From Ramlibacter humi (lineage in GTDB: Bacteria; Pseudomonadota; Gammaproteobacteria; Burkholderiales; Burkholderiaceae_C), in NCBI RefSeq assembly GCF_004681975.1, contig NZ_SMLK01000005.1, forward strand, positions 1 to 64,000: a stretch of DNA of 64,000 bases, read 5' to 3'. Under the pieces are notes generated by a model. The model saw only the letters and a list, made by a program, of their open reading frames with translations. It made no database searches and had not been told where the DNA came from. Position numbers and translations under genes: made by a program. Of the stretch, positions 1-6,593 are shown piece by piece. Each line of letters starts with the position of its first letter. Position 1 is the first letter of the stretch.

Positions 1-57
1 TACTTGCCCCCAACGGCCTATGAGAGCCGCACGCAGGGAGCGTCCAGTGTCAACTAA
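1..57 (+). CDS. Possible 3' tail of a preceding cassette gene (partial)
   Basis: Frame 1 is open from the window edge and ends in TAA at 55-57, inside the left core of the first attC. The cassette gene ending at 2697 has the same arrangement, its stop codon overlapping the attC left core. Only 18 residues are present (ending GASSVN), so no function can be read. It may be a chance open frame. Confidence 0.3.
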   Translation, partial: YLPPTAYESRTQGASSVN

Positions 58-160
58 ACCGAAGCAAGTTCCCACGCTGCGGCAGGTGCCGCGAGACGTG
101 CAGGTGAGCATGCGTTTCGCGGCGCCTGCCGCAGCGTGCCGGTTACCTCCAACGTTAGAC
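53..160 (+). other. attC site 1
   Basis: The right core GTTAGAC is at 154-160 with a preceding L'-like GCCGGTTACC, and a poor left core ACTAAAC is at 53-59. Between them is a nearly perfect 22-base palindrome (73-94 against 117-138, one mismatch) that can fold into the long hairpin recognised by integron integrases as single-stranded attC. The left half is more diverged than in the other sites, so the exact 5' boundary is uncertain. Confidence 0.75.
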
Positions 161-174
161 CGCATGGAAACGCT

Positions 175-498
175 ATGCCACACCTGAGCTCGTCATTCAG
201 TGGTGCACTTAGGACGTTTGCCTACTTCATGGCCAGCGGTACGCAATACACGCTTGAAGGTGTCGACTACCTCGACCTGTACGGCAGTGAACCAAGCGCC
301 ATTGAGCAGGTGTATGCGATCTTCGCGAATGTCATTGAACTCGACGAGGAAGGTCGCGTGCTGAATGCGCACTACGCGCAGAAGCGAGCGACAGACTATC
401 TGCGTGCCTACTGCGATCCGACGTTCAAGGTTGACCCACCGTACGAGGAATGGGAAGTGGCGTTGCACGGGCCACCCCCGAGGCAGGATCTGAAATGA
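175..498 (+). CDS. Cassette 1: small conserved hypothetical protein (107 aa)
   Basis: The first in-frame ATG after the attC1 core (154-160) is at 175. A longer frame opening at 136 would run through the recombination site and is rejected. The protein is soluble and acidic, with no signal peptide or membrane segment. It has an aromatic N-terminal stretch (residues 9-20, SGALRTFAYFMA) and a middle part (about 38-75) rich in Asp, Glu and Tyr, including SAIEQVYAIFAN and YAQKRATDYLRAY, which looks helical. It resembles a small family of uncharacterised bacterial proteins seen singly near mobile elements. I cannot assign a function. The TGA stop lies 10 bases before attC2, the usual cassette layout. 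Confidence 0.75.
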   Translation: MPHLSSSFSGALRTFAYFMASGTQYTLEGVDYLDLYGSEPSAIEQVYAIFANVIELDEEGRVLNAHYAQKRATDYLRAYCDPTFKVDPPYEEWEVALHGPPPRQDLK

Positions 499-508
499 GT
501 GCTATGCG

Positions 509-595
509 GCCTAACAGGTCGTTTGACGCGGACGCACAGGTGCTCGGCTGCTTCGCACTTCGCCTCCTGCGCGCCGGTCAACTCCAGCGTTAGAT
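509..595 (+). other. attC site 2 (best preserved)
   Basis: The left core GCCTAAC (509-515) and right core GTTAGAT (589-595) are near-complementary. Inner L''/L' elements (TTTGACGC near 522-529 and CCGGTCAAC near 574-582) pair with each other. The 87-base length and imperfect central palindrome are normal for attC. Recombination would occur between G589 and T590. Confidence 0.85.
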
Positions 596-598
596 CTT

Positions 599-1321
599 AT
601 GAAAAGCGCGATGTGCCTGGCGAAGGGGCCTGTCGTGAACTCCCATATCGTTCCGGAGTTCCTCTACGAGGCACTCTACGACGAGAAGCATCGCTTCCAT
701 GAGATATCTGCAGCCCCTGAAAAGAAGAACCGTTACAGGCAGAAGGGACTGCGCGAGCCTTTGCTGTGCGAAGGTTGCGAGCAGCGGCTCTCAGTGCATG
801 AAGGCTACATGCGGGGCCTTCTGAGAGGTGGCGTACAGCTAACGGTGCGGGACGAGCCGGGCCTTCTTCGACTGTCAGATCTCAATTACAACCATTTGAA
901 GCTCTTCCAGCTTTCGGTTCTCTGGCGAGCGGGCGTGTCAGCATTGCCAGAGTTCGAGCAAGTTCAGCTCGGGGGTCACGAGGATCGCATCCGCAATATG
1001 CTGCTTGCCGACGATCCAGGCGGCGCTGACGCATACGGGTGCATCATGTGTGCACTCATGCATGGAGCGACTCAAGTTCAGGACCTGTTTGTCCCACCAA
1101 CCTGGGCGAGATTGGCGGGCCAAAAGGCATACAGATTTGTGTTCGGAGGGTTCGTGTTCGTTTACGTTGTCGCGAGTCACCCTCCTCCTAGAGCGGTGTC
1201 TGACTGCTTTGCGAAGCCCGATGGGACCGCCGTTTTGAAGCTCCAGCAAATGGGTGAGGTCGGCTACCTGGTGGATACGGTGGCAAAGCTTCATGATTTG
1301 GGTAAGCTCGTGCCCACATGA
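599..1321 (+). CDS. Cassette 2: HNH-nuclease-like Cys/His protein (240 aa)
   Basis: The ATG at 599 lies three bases after the attC2 core, which fixes the start. The N-terminal third carries SHIVPEFLYEALYDEKHR (about residues 15-32), then LLCEGCEQRLSVHE (about 58-71). A His-Ile-x-Pro-x-Phe-Leu motif followed about 40 residues later by CxxC matches the degenerate HNH/zinc-finger layout of uncharacterised proteins that turn up in defence and mobile loci. An expected upstream CxxC partner is reduced to a single Cys near residue 5. The C-terminal two thirds have hydrophobic strands but no clear motif or membrane segment. Nuclease activity is therefore doubtful; a zinc-binding role is inference. 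The TGA stop abuts the left core of attC3. Confidence 0.75.
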   Translation: MKSAMCLAKGPVVNSHIVPEFLYEALYDEKHRFHEISAAPEKKNRYRQKGLREPLLCEGCEQRLSVHEGYMRGLLRGGVQLTVRDEPGLLRLSDLNYNHLKLFQLSVLWRAGVSALPEFEQVQLGGHEDRIRNMLLADDPGGADAYGCIMCALMHGATQVQDLFVPPTWARLAGQKAYRFVFGGFVFVYVVASHPPPRAVSDCFAKPDGTAVLKLQQMGEVGYLVDTVAKLHDLGKLVPT

Positions 1322-1322
1322 G

Positions 1323-1436
1323 ATCTAACTGGTCGGTCAACTCGGACACTTTGCGGCAAGGTGCCACACGGCGCCGTTAGAAATCGTGCACCGTGCGGCA
1401 CCTTAGCGCAGCGTGCCGGTCACCTTTACGTTAGGC
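1323..1436 (+). other. attC site 3
   Basis: The left core ATCTAAC (1323-1329) is followed by L'' GGTCAACTCGGACAC. The right end is GCCGGTCACC followed by GTTAGGC (1430-1436). The 114-base interior contains two nested imperfect arms (TGCGGCAAGGTGCC near 1351 against GGCACCTTAGCGCA near 1398). It is one of the two longest sites in the array. Confidence 0.85.
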
Positions 1437-1441
1437 AGCAG

Positions 1442-1816
1442 ATGAGACATCTCTTCGGTTTCTGCGCAGCCATTGCGATCCTTGCCGTGTCAAGGCCGGC
1501 CCATGCCCTTGATTGCGGAGCTCTGACAAAGGACGACGAAATCTTGGCGTGCGTTGGCGATCAGCTGGCCGACGCGGATCGGGAATTGAACGCGACCTAT
1601 GTCAAGCTACGCGCAAACACTTCCAAAGAGTCGCTCGAACTCCTCACGAAAGCACAGCGGCTTTGGATGTCACTACGCGATGCAGACTGCGAAGTGGAAG
1701 CGGGGAATTATCGGGGCGGTTCCGCATACAACTCCATTTACGTGGCGTGCCAACGCGACAAAACACGTCAACGCACGCTCGAACTGAAGCACTTCAGTCA
1801 ATGGCCACGCCGATAA
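1442..1816 (+). CDS. Cassette 3: secreted LprI/DUF1311-family protein (124 aa)
   Basis: The ATG at 1442 lies five bases after the attC3 core; a frame opening earlier at 1361 would lie inside attC3. Residues 1-23 are a cleavable signal peptide ending AHA, so the mature protein should be periplasmic. The mature part shows the LprI-type layout: Cys near the start (DCGAL), a second Cys in ILACV, LADADRELNATYVKL, LLTKAQRLWMSLRDADC, a GGS segment and a late Cys in VACQRDKTRQRTLEL. Four cysteines suggest two disulfides. Known LprI members inhibit lysozyme, and others in DUF1311 have no known role. The family call is firm; lysozyme inhibition is inference. Secreted proteins are common integron cargo. 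Confidence 0.85.
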   Translation: MRHLFGFCAAIAILAVSRPAHALDCGALTKDDEILACVGDQLADADRELNATYVKLRANTSKESLELLTKAQRLWMSLRDADCEVEAGNYRGGSAYNSIYVACQRDKTRQRTLELKHFSQWPRR

Positions 1817-1844
1817 GACATCACCGATCGCGAGGTGAGCTGCT

Positions 1845-1934
1845 GCCTTTCAGGCTGTTCGACACGGACGCCGAAGGGCCTCCGCGCCGCAAGTGCTCTG
1901 GTTCCTTGGGCGCTGGTCAATTCCGACGTTAGAC
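1845..1934 (+). other. attC site 4 (mutated left core)
   Basis: The right core GTTAGAC (1928-1934) follows CTGGTCAATTCC. Aligning the left half with attC2 places the left core at 1845-1851 as GCCTTTC, where AAC has become TTC, followed by GGCTGTTCGACACGGACGC. The site sits 28 bases after the upstream gene's stop. The altered left core should weaken hairpin pairing. Confidence 0.75.
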
Positions 1935-1947
1935 GCCACAACAGGCC

Positions 1948-2697
1948 ATGGCTACACAGAAGAAGGAACTTGAGCGGCACTTCCTGAACCGGTTCCTTTC
2001 GCACCTCGTTCCTCCACTTGACGGAGAGGTCGAACCAGGCGAGGAGCCTGATTTCGTCATCGCATCCGGCGGGCGAAGGATCGGCATCGAAATGACGGAA
2101 CTGCACCGCAAGCATGCGGGATCAGGTAGGCCCATGCAGGCGGATCAAGCAATGCGAAAGCGAGTGATCGATCGCGCGAAGGAGTTGTACGACGCAGAAG
2201 GTCACCCTCCAGTTCATGTCTCCGTCTTCTTCAACGAGCATCACCCGATTCAGAAGGAGGCTGTGGAACCTTTAGCGAAGGCTATCGTTGGCACCATTCA
2301 ACGAAACATGCCAGCGTCGGGAGAGGCCTCCCGTGAAACCTACGACTGGGTGAACCGCGCGTACTTTCCAGAGCACTTCATCGAAATTTCAGTGCACAAC
2401 TTTCCAGTCATGACGCAGTCGTTCTTTAGTGGGCCGGGCGGCACTTGGCTTGTCGATGTCACACCAGACGACATCCAACGAGTTCTGGATGCGAAAGAGG
2501 GAAAGTACACAGCCTATCGGAGGCGCTGCGAAGAGGCATGGCTCGTGATCAATTGCGACGGCGAGTTCATGTCAACTTGGTTCGACTTTGACAACGAAGC
2601 GCTAGCAGGCCCATTTCGCTCGGGTTTTGAGCGCGTTTTCATCGTGCGCCACTTCGCAAATGCTATGAACGAACTGGTGGTGCGCCGCGAGCCCTAA
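1948..2697 (+). CDS. Cassette 4: PD-(D/E)XK-like hypothetical protein (249 aa)
   Basis: The start ATG is 13 bases after the attC4 core, and the TAA stop overlaps the left core of attC5. Near residues 31-50 the protein has EEPDFVIASGGRRIGIEMTE. This PD followed by a beta-strand ending E-x-T is the spacing of a PD-(D/E)XK nuclease core, but Thr stands where Lys is usual. An upstream Glu in KKELERHFLNRF fits the helix that opens such folds. Later parts include SVFFNEHHPIQKEA and a Trp-rich strand (WLVINCDG) resembling C-terminal parts of uncharacterised nuclease-like proteins. There is no signal peptide or membrane segment. Nuclease or defence activity is inference; it may be an inactive or non-nuclease member. 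Confidence 0.75.
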   Translation: MATQKKELERHFLNRFLSHLVPPLDGEVEPGEEPDFVIASGGRRIGIEMTELHRKHAGSGRPMQADQAMRKRVIDRAKELYDAEGHPPVHVSVFFNEHHPIQKEAVEPLAKAIVGTIQRNMPASGEASRETYDWVNRAYFPEHFIEISVHNFPVMTQSFFSGPGGTWLVDVTPDDIQRVLDAKEGKYTAYRRRCEEAWLVINCDGEFMSTWFDFDNEALAGPFRSGFERVFIVRHFANAMNELVVRREP

Positions 2698-2754
2698 CTT
2701 GTCTGTCGACTCGGACACGTTGCGGCAAGGGCCCGGTCAACCCGTTCGCTAGCC
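2691..2754 (+). other. attC site 5 (altered crossover triplet)
   Basis: The left core CCCTAAC (2692-2698) overlaps the preceding stop. L'' is GTCGACTCGGACACG and L' is CCGGTCAACC. The position of the right core reads GCTAGCC (2748-2754), so the invariant GTT crossover triplet is GCT. The central part is short (64 bases in all). The substitution should impair recombination at this boundary. Confidence 0.7.
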
Positions 2755-2765
2755 CGAACTCCATA

Positions 2766-3239
2766 ATGCCCATGTACGCACAGGCCAGCGTCGGAATCGA
2801 CCTCTTTGAGTTAGGAGAGCCGCTCGACCTGTTCAAGGAAATCCAAGCGGCAGCGGCCGAGTATGAACGGGCACCGAGCAGCCGCCTTCTCTTGTTCCTG
2901 CTCTTCGCACTGAACCACCTGCGGGAATGGATCGCGAATGCAGGCTTCGAAGTGCTCGAATCGAAGCGCCAAAGTCGTGGCCTCGAGCCAAATGAATTGC
3001 TGTTCTACGAACTCTGGACCATGGAGGAGTTTCGTCTGATCAACTCCCTCTGCAACCGAAGCAAGCATCACGTGACCCGCGGCGGATCAAAGACATCCGT
3101 CACGCAAGGCATGACTTGCAATAGCCCGTGCACAGACTCACTGGGCCAGACCTACTATCGTATTGACGGTGTCGACTCGAGAGCTGTGTTCGCGCCGGTC
3201 ATTCGCAAGTACTGGGAGTGGTTTCACCCCGCTGGCTGA
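2766..3239 (+). CDS. Cassette 5: small helical hypothetical protein (157 aa)
   Basis: The ATG at 2766 lies 11 bases after the attC5 core position; a second ATG two codons later is possible. The middle is strongly helical: LLLFLLFALNHLREWIANAG (about residues 39-58), then FYELWTMEEFRLINSLCNRSKHH (about 79-101). An HLxEWI helix paired with a later NRSKH motif occurs in small uncharacterised phage and plasmid proteins, and is loosely like HEPN folds, but the R-x4-6-H signature is not present in that spacing. No signal peptide is seen. Function is unknown. The TGA stop overlaps the left core of a decayed terminal attC. Confidence 0.7.
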   Translation: MPMYAQASVGIDLFELGEPLDLFKEIQAAAAEYERAPSSRLLLFLLFALNHLREWIANAGFEVLESKRQSRGLEPNELLFYELWTMEEFRLINSLCNRSKHHVTRGGSKTSVTQGMTCNSPCTDSLGQTYYRIDGVDSRAVFAPVIRKYWEWFHPAG

Positions 3240-3280
3240 CGGGGCGGTCGACTCACCCTATCGGTCAAGCCGGACGCGAC
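3234..3280 (+). other. Decayed terminal attC (no right core)
   Basis: GGCTGAC (3234-3240) aligns with the left cores of the other sites, followed by CGGTCGACTCAC (L'') and, after a very short loop, CGGTCAAGCC (L'). No GTTRRRY follows. This looks like a truncated attC marking the fossil end of the array. The 3' limit is arbitrary. Confidence 0.55.
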
Positions 3281-3283
3281 GCA

Positions 3284-3395
3284 GGGTCCGTGACGAGCGG
3301 GACTCTTTTCGCGAAAAATCAGGGGGAATGACCGAGCGGCGCCAGCCGCGATCAGGAGGACATTCGCGAAAAAGAGTCCCGCTCGGCGCGGACCC
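3284..3395. repeat. Long imperfect inverted repeat between cassette array and lpxC
   Basis: The left arm 3284-3315 (GGGTCCG, then GAGCGGGACTCTTTTCGCGAA) is mirrored by the right arm 3363-3395 (TTCGCGAAAAAGAGTCCCGC, then CGGACCC). The loop is 47 bases and the arms differ by one inserted A and a few central mismatches. It lies downstream of both the cassette genes (+) and lpxC (-). It could be a terminator-like structure or the edge or footprint of a mobile sequence. No coding gene occurs between 3240 and 3437. Confidence 0.7.
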
Positions 3396-3437
3396 GGCCA
3401 GTTCCGCGCGATCGATTCAGATCTCGAACAAAGCTCT

Positions 3438-4361
3438 CTACCAGGCCCGTGCCAGTTGCCCAAAGCCGGCAGGCGCCTGCCGCTCATCCTCGAACGTCAC
3501 CACTTCCCACGCATCCCGCTGCGCAAGCAACGCACGCAGCAGCTTGTTGTTCAGCGCGTGCCCCGAACGGAAGGCGCTGTACGCCGCCAGCATCGGCTTG
3601 CCCAGCAGGTACAGGTCGCCCATGGCGTCCAGGATCTTGTGCTTGGCGAATTCGTCGCCGTAGCGCAGGCCTTCCGCGTTCAGCACGCGGTAGTCGTCCA
3701 TCACGATGGCGTTGTCCATGCCGCCGCCCAGCGCCAGGCCGTTGGCCCGCATCATCTCCACGTCCTTGGTGAAGCCGAAGGTGCGGGCGCGCGCGATGTC
3801 GCGCTGGTAGTTGCCCAGGCCCAGGTCGAACTCCACGCGCTGGCCGGTGGAATCGACCACGCGGTGCGCGAAGTCGATCTCGAAGCTGAGCTTGTAGCCG
3901 TGGTACGGCGCAAGCCGCGCCCACTTCACGTTCTCGCCTTCGCCTTCCCGGATCTCGATGGGCTTGAGCACGCGCACGAAGCGGCGCGGCGCGTTCTGCG
4001 CCACGATGCCCGCGCTCTGCAGCAGGAACACGAAAGAGGATGACGACCCGTCCAGGATGGGCACTTCCTCGGCCGTGATGTCGATGTACAGGTTGTCCAG
4101 CCCCAGGCCGGCGCAGGCGGACATCAGGTGCTCGACCGTGTGCACCTTGGCGCCGCCGTTGGAAATGGTGGACGCCAGGCGCGTGTCGGTCACCGCCTCG
4201 GCCGACACCGGGATGTCCACGGGTTCGGGCAGGTCCACGCGGCGGAACACGATGCCGGTGTCGGGCTGCGCGGGGCGCAGCGTCAGCTCCACGCGCTGGC
4301 CACCGTGCAGGCCCACCCCGACGGCGCGGGTCAGCGTCTTGAGCGTGCGTTGCGGAAGCAT
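3438..4361 (-). CDS. lpxC: UDP-3-O-acyl-N-acetylglucosamine deacetylase
   Basis: LpxC is the zinc deacetylase that commits UDP-GlcNAc derivatives to lipid A synthesis in the cytoplasm. At 307 residues it has normal length. The start ATG at 4361 gives the family-typical [20 protein letters not shown]; a frame opening at 4385 would add eight atypical residues. Zinc ligands are visible in TVEHLMSAC (first His) and [11 protein letters not shown] (second His and Asp). The substrate-binding segment SYP-type loop is replaced by the usual [12 protein letters not shown] region. It is the last gene of the dcw-type cluster, 68 bases beyond the FHA gene, a conserved position in betaproteobacteria. LpxC dosage is usually controlled by proteolysis, not visible here. 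Confidence 0.97.
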   Translation of the reverse strand: MLPQRTLKTLTRAVGVGLHGGQRVELTLRPAQPDTGIVFRRVDLPEPVDIPVSAEAVTDTRLASTISNGGAKVHTVEHLMSACAGLGLDNLYIDITAEEVPILDGSSSSFVFLLQSAGIVAQNAPRRFVRVLKPIEIREGEGENVKWARLAPYHGYKLSFEIDFAHRVVDSTGQRVEFDLGLGNYQRDIARARTFGFTKDVEMMRANGLALGGGMDNAIVMDDYRVLNAEGLRYGDEFAKHKILDAMGDLYLLGKPMLAAYSAFRSGHALNNKLLRALLAQRDAWEVVTFEDERQAPAGFGQLARAW

Positions 4362-4429
4362 GGCCTCGATTTTAAGTGCGCCCATCCGTGCAGAGGCGTA
4401 GCGCGGCCTATGGCCGGGATGCGAGCGGG

Positions 4430-5050
4430 CTATTGGCCCAGCATGAACCGCATCTTCGTGCCGGCCAGCTCGAGGACGTCTTCATGAGCCAGCAGCACGG
4501 GGTCATGGCCCAGCGGTTTGCCATTCAGTTGAGGCACCTGCGCGCCGTCCAGGTGGGCCGCGTAGTAGCCCGTGCGCCGGTGCGAGACCGCGATGACGGC
4601 GACGCCGGGCTGGCCGAAAGTGGAGACGGCCTTGACCACCGGCACCTCCAGCCCTGCCGAGCTTCCCGACAGCACCTTGAAGCTGGCGTGCACCGGCGGC
4701 GGCAGGTGCGGCGTGGCGCCCATGGACATGATGGCCGTCGCCCCGAAGCCCGAGTCGCCGGTCGCCTCCAGGTAGCGGATGCGGAAGCCCGAGATGGCGA
4801 TGACGTCCTCGTCTTCCAGCTTCTGCCGCTGGATGCGCAGGTTGTTGACGAAGGTGCCGTTGGTGCTGCCCAGGTCCTCGACGAACACGTCGGCCAGGCC
4901 CTTGAGCTCGAACGCGCAGTGGCGCGTGCTGACGGCCGGGTTCTGCAGGACGATGTCGTTGTCGGGACCGCGCCCCAGCGTGGTCCTGTCCTTGGCCACG
5001 TAGACGTGCTTCACCTCGACGCCTTCGACCGTGACGATCAGCTGTGGCAT
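4430..5050 (-). CDS. FHA-domain protein (206 aa) between ftsZ and lpxC
   Basis: The start at 5050 ([15 protein letters not shown]) has AGAGGTG seven bases upstream; earlier in-frame codons run into the ftsZ terminator and are rejected. Residues 20-85 form a canonical phosphothreonine-binding FHA domain with [16 protein letters not shown] and [11 protein letters not shown]. Residues about 118-206 look like a second, degenerate FHA fold ([29 protein letters not shown]) without the Arg-Ser-His-Asn set. A protein like this usually reads Ser/Thr-kinase marks. No kinase gene is visible in the window. A bidirectional terminator separates it from ftsZ, so it needs its own promoter or read-through. 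A division or envelope role is inference from position only. Confidence 0.9.
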   Translation of the reverse strand: MPQLIVTVEGVEVKHVYVAKDRTTLGRGPDNDIVLQNPAVSTRHCAFELKGLADVFVEDLGSTNGTFVNNLRIQRQKLEDEDVIAISGFRIRYLEATGDSGFGATAIMSMGATPHLPPPVHASFKVLSGSSAGLEVPVVKAVSTFGQPGVAVIAVSHRRTGYYAAHLDGAQVPQLNGKPLGHDPVLLAHEDVLELAGTKMRFMLGQ

Positions 5051-5136
5051 GGCGCACCTCTTCGCGGTTGAGCCGCCGGACCATGCTGAGCCTTCCCGTG
5101 CCCGGCCGCAAGGGGGGCCGGCCTTAGGCGCCTCAA

Positions 5137-5168
5137 CGAAAAAAGAGCCGGCGGTGCCGGCTCTTTTC
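5137..5168. terminator. Bidirectional Rho-independent terminator after ftsZ
   Basis: The stem AAGAGCCGG / CCGGCTCTT with a short loop is flanked by A and T runs on both sides. On the minus strand it ends in six T, 15 bases past the ftsZ stop. Confidence 0.85.
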
Positions 5169-5181
5169 ACGTGCTGCCCTC

Positions 5182-6432
5182 TCAGTCCGCCTGCTTGCGC
5201 AGGAAAGCCGGGATCTCGAAGTCGTCCATGCCGCCCGAGGACAGCGCGTCGACCTTCGCGGCCGCCTGCGTGCGGTTGGTGCGCCACACGCTGGGCACCG
5301 TCATGCCGCCGTAGTCGGGCTGCTGCGGCGCCATGGCGGGCGCCTGCATCTCGCGCGTGACGATGGTGCCCGGGCCGGCCACGGCCTGGTTCACCGTCGG
5401 CACGTTGAACGGCACGTTGTCGGTGCCGGTGCGCAGCACCTGCAGCGGGGGCGCCGTGCGGCGCTGCTGGCCCTGGCGCGACAGGCCGGTGGCGACCACG
5501 GTCACGCGGATCTGGTCTTCCAGGCTGTCGTCGTAGGCCGTGCCGTAGATCACGTGCGCGTCGGGCGAGGCGTAGGCGCGGATGGTGTTCATCGCCAGGC
5601 GCGACTCGGCCAGCTTCAGGCTGCCCTTGGCGGCGGTGATCAGCACCAGCACGCCCTTGGCGCCCGACAGGTCGATGCCGTCCAGCAGCGGGCAGGCCAC
5701 CGCCTGTTCCGCGGCGATGCGCGCGCGGTCCGGGCCCGAGGCCGCGGCCGTGCCCATCATCGCCTTGCCCGGCTCGCCCATCACCGTGCGCACGTCCTCG
5801 AAGTCCACGTTCACGTGGCCGGGCACGTTGATGATCTCCGCGATGCCGCCCACGGCGTTCTTCAGCACGTCGTTGGCGTGCGCGAAAGCCTCGTCCTGGG
5901 TGACGTCCTCGCCCAGCACTTCCAGCAGCTTCTCGTTCAGCACCACGATCAGCGAATCGACGTTGGCTTCCAGCTCCGACAGGCCGGCGTCGGCGTTGGT
6001 CATGCGGCGGCCGCCTTCCCAGTCGAACGGCTTGGTGACCACGCCCACGGTGAGGATGCCCATCTCCTTGGCGATGCGCGCGATGACCGGCGCGGCGCCC
6101 GTGCCGGTGCCGCCGCCCATGCCCGCGGTGATGAACAGCATGTGCGCGCCGTCGATCGCCTCGCGGATGTTGTCCACCGCGATCTCGGCCGCGTCGCGCC
6201 CGCGATCGGGCTTGCCGCCCGCGCCCAGGCCGTTGCCGCCCAGCTGGATGGTCTTGTGCGCCGCGCTGCGCGAGAGCGCCTGCGCGTCGGTGTTGGCGCA
6301 GATGAATTCCACGCCCTGGACGGCGCGGTCGATCATGTGCTCGACGGCGTTGCCGCCGCCGCCGCCCACGCCGATGACCTTGATCTGGGTGCCGAGGTTG
6401 AATTCCTCGACTTCGATCATCTCGATGCTCAT
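5182..6432 (-). CDS. ftsZ: Cell division GTPase FtsZ
   Basis: FtsZ is the tubulin-like GTPase that polymerises into the Z ring at mid-cell. The protein is 416 residues. The nucleotide-binding motif GMGGGTGTGAAP is at about residues 105-116, the T7 loop is in the NVDFEDVRTVM region, and the C-terminal peptide DDFEIPAFLRKQAD (about 403-416) binds FtsA and other anchors. A Pro/Gln-rich linker (about 325-400) precedes it. The start at 6432 is supported by AGGAG seven bases upstream. The 161-base gap before ftsZ is the second largest in the cluster and may hold a dedicated promoter, as in other bacteria; I did not find a clear one. Confidence 0.99.
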   Translation of the reverse strand: MSIEMIEVEEFNLGTQIKVIGVGGGGGNAVEHMIDRAVQGVEFICANTDAQALSRSAAHKTIQLGGNGLGAGGKPDRGRDAAEIAVDNIREAIDGAHMLFITAGMGGGTGTGAAPVIARIAKEMGILTVGVVTKPFDWEGGRRMTNADAGLSELEANVDSLIVVLNEKLLEVLGEDVTQDEAFAHANDVLKNAVGGIAEIINVPGHVNVDFEDVRTVMGEPGKAMMGTAAASGPDRARIAAEQAVACPLLDGIDLSGAKGVLVLITAAKGSLKLAESRLAMNTIRAYASPDAHVIYGTAYDDSLEDQIRVTVVATGLSRQGQQRRTAPPLQVLRTGTDNVPFNVPTVNQAVAGPGTIVTREMQAPAMAPQQPDYGGMTVPSVWRTNRTQAAAKVDALSSGGMDDFEIPAFLRKQAD

Positions 6433-6593
6433 TGCTGTTCTCCTAATGCTTTGCTTGCAGTTGCCAGTTGCGATTCGTTGTTGGTGATGCGGTGGAGCGT
6501 TGAACGCTCACGAAGGCGGTTTGGTGGACCGCCATCGCTCCTTTCTTCGCAACGGGGGGCTGCCCCGCGCCAGCCAGGGCCGGTACGTGTGCA

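Larger units (their letters stand above)
1..3280 (+). mobile_element. Integron gene-cassette array (distal end; CALIN or chromosomal integron tail)
   Basis: Five short + strand genes alternate with attC-like sites. Each gene begins 3 to 17 bases after a GTTAGRY-type core and ends at or shortly before the next attC. The right ends of the sites share the pattern GCCGGTCA, then CTCC or similar, then GTTAGAC. Such uniformity between cassettes is typical of chromosomal (sedentary) integrons. No tyrosine-recombinase integrase, attI or Pc promoter is visible, and orientation places them before base 1 if they exist. The array stops at a decayed attC about 160 bases from the 3' end of lpxC. The architecture is seen directly; mobility and the existence of an intI gene are inference. 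Confidence 0.85.

Noticed and set aside
136-174. Extended start for the first cassette gene
   Set aside because: The extension lies inside the attC1 right arm and core; the first ATG after the core is used instead.
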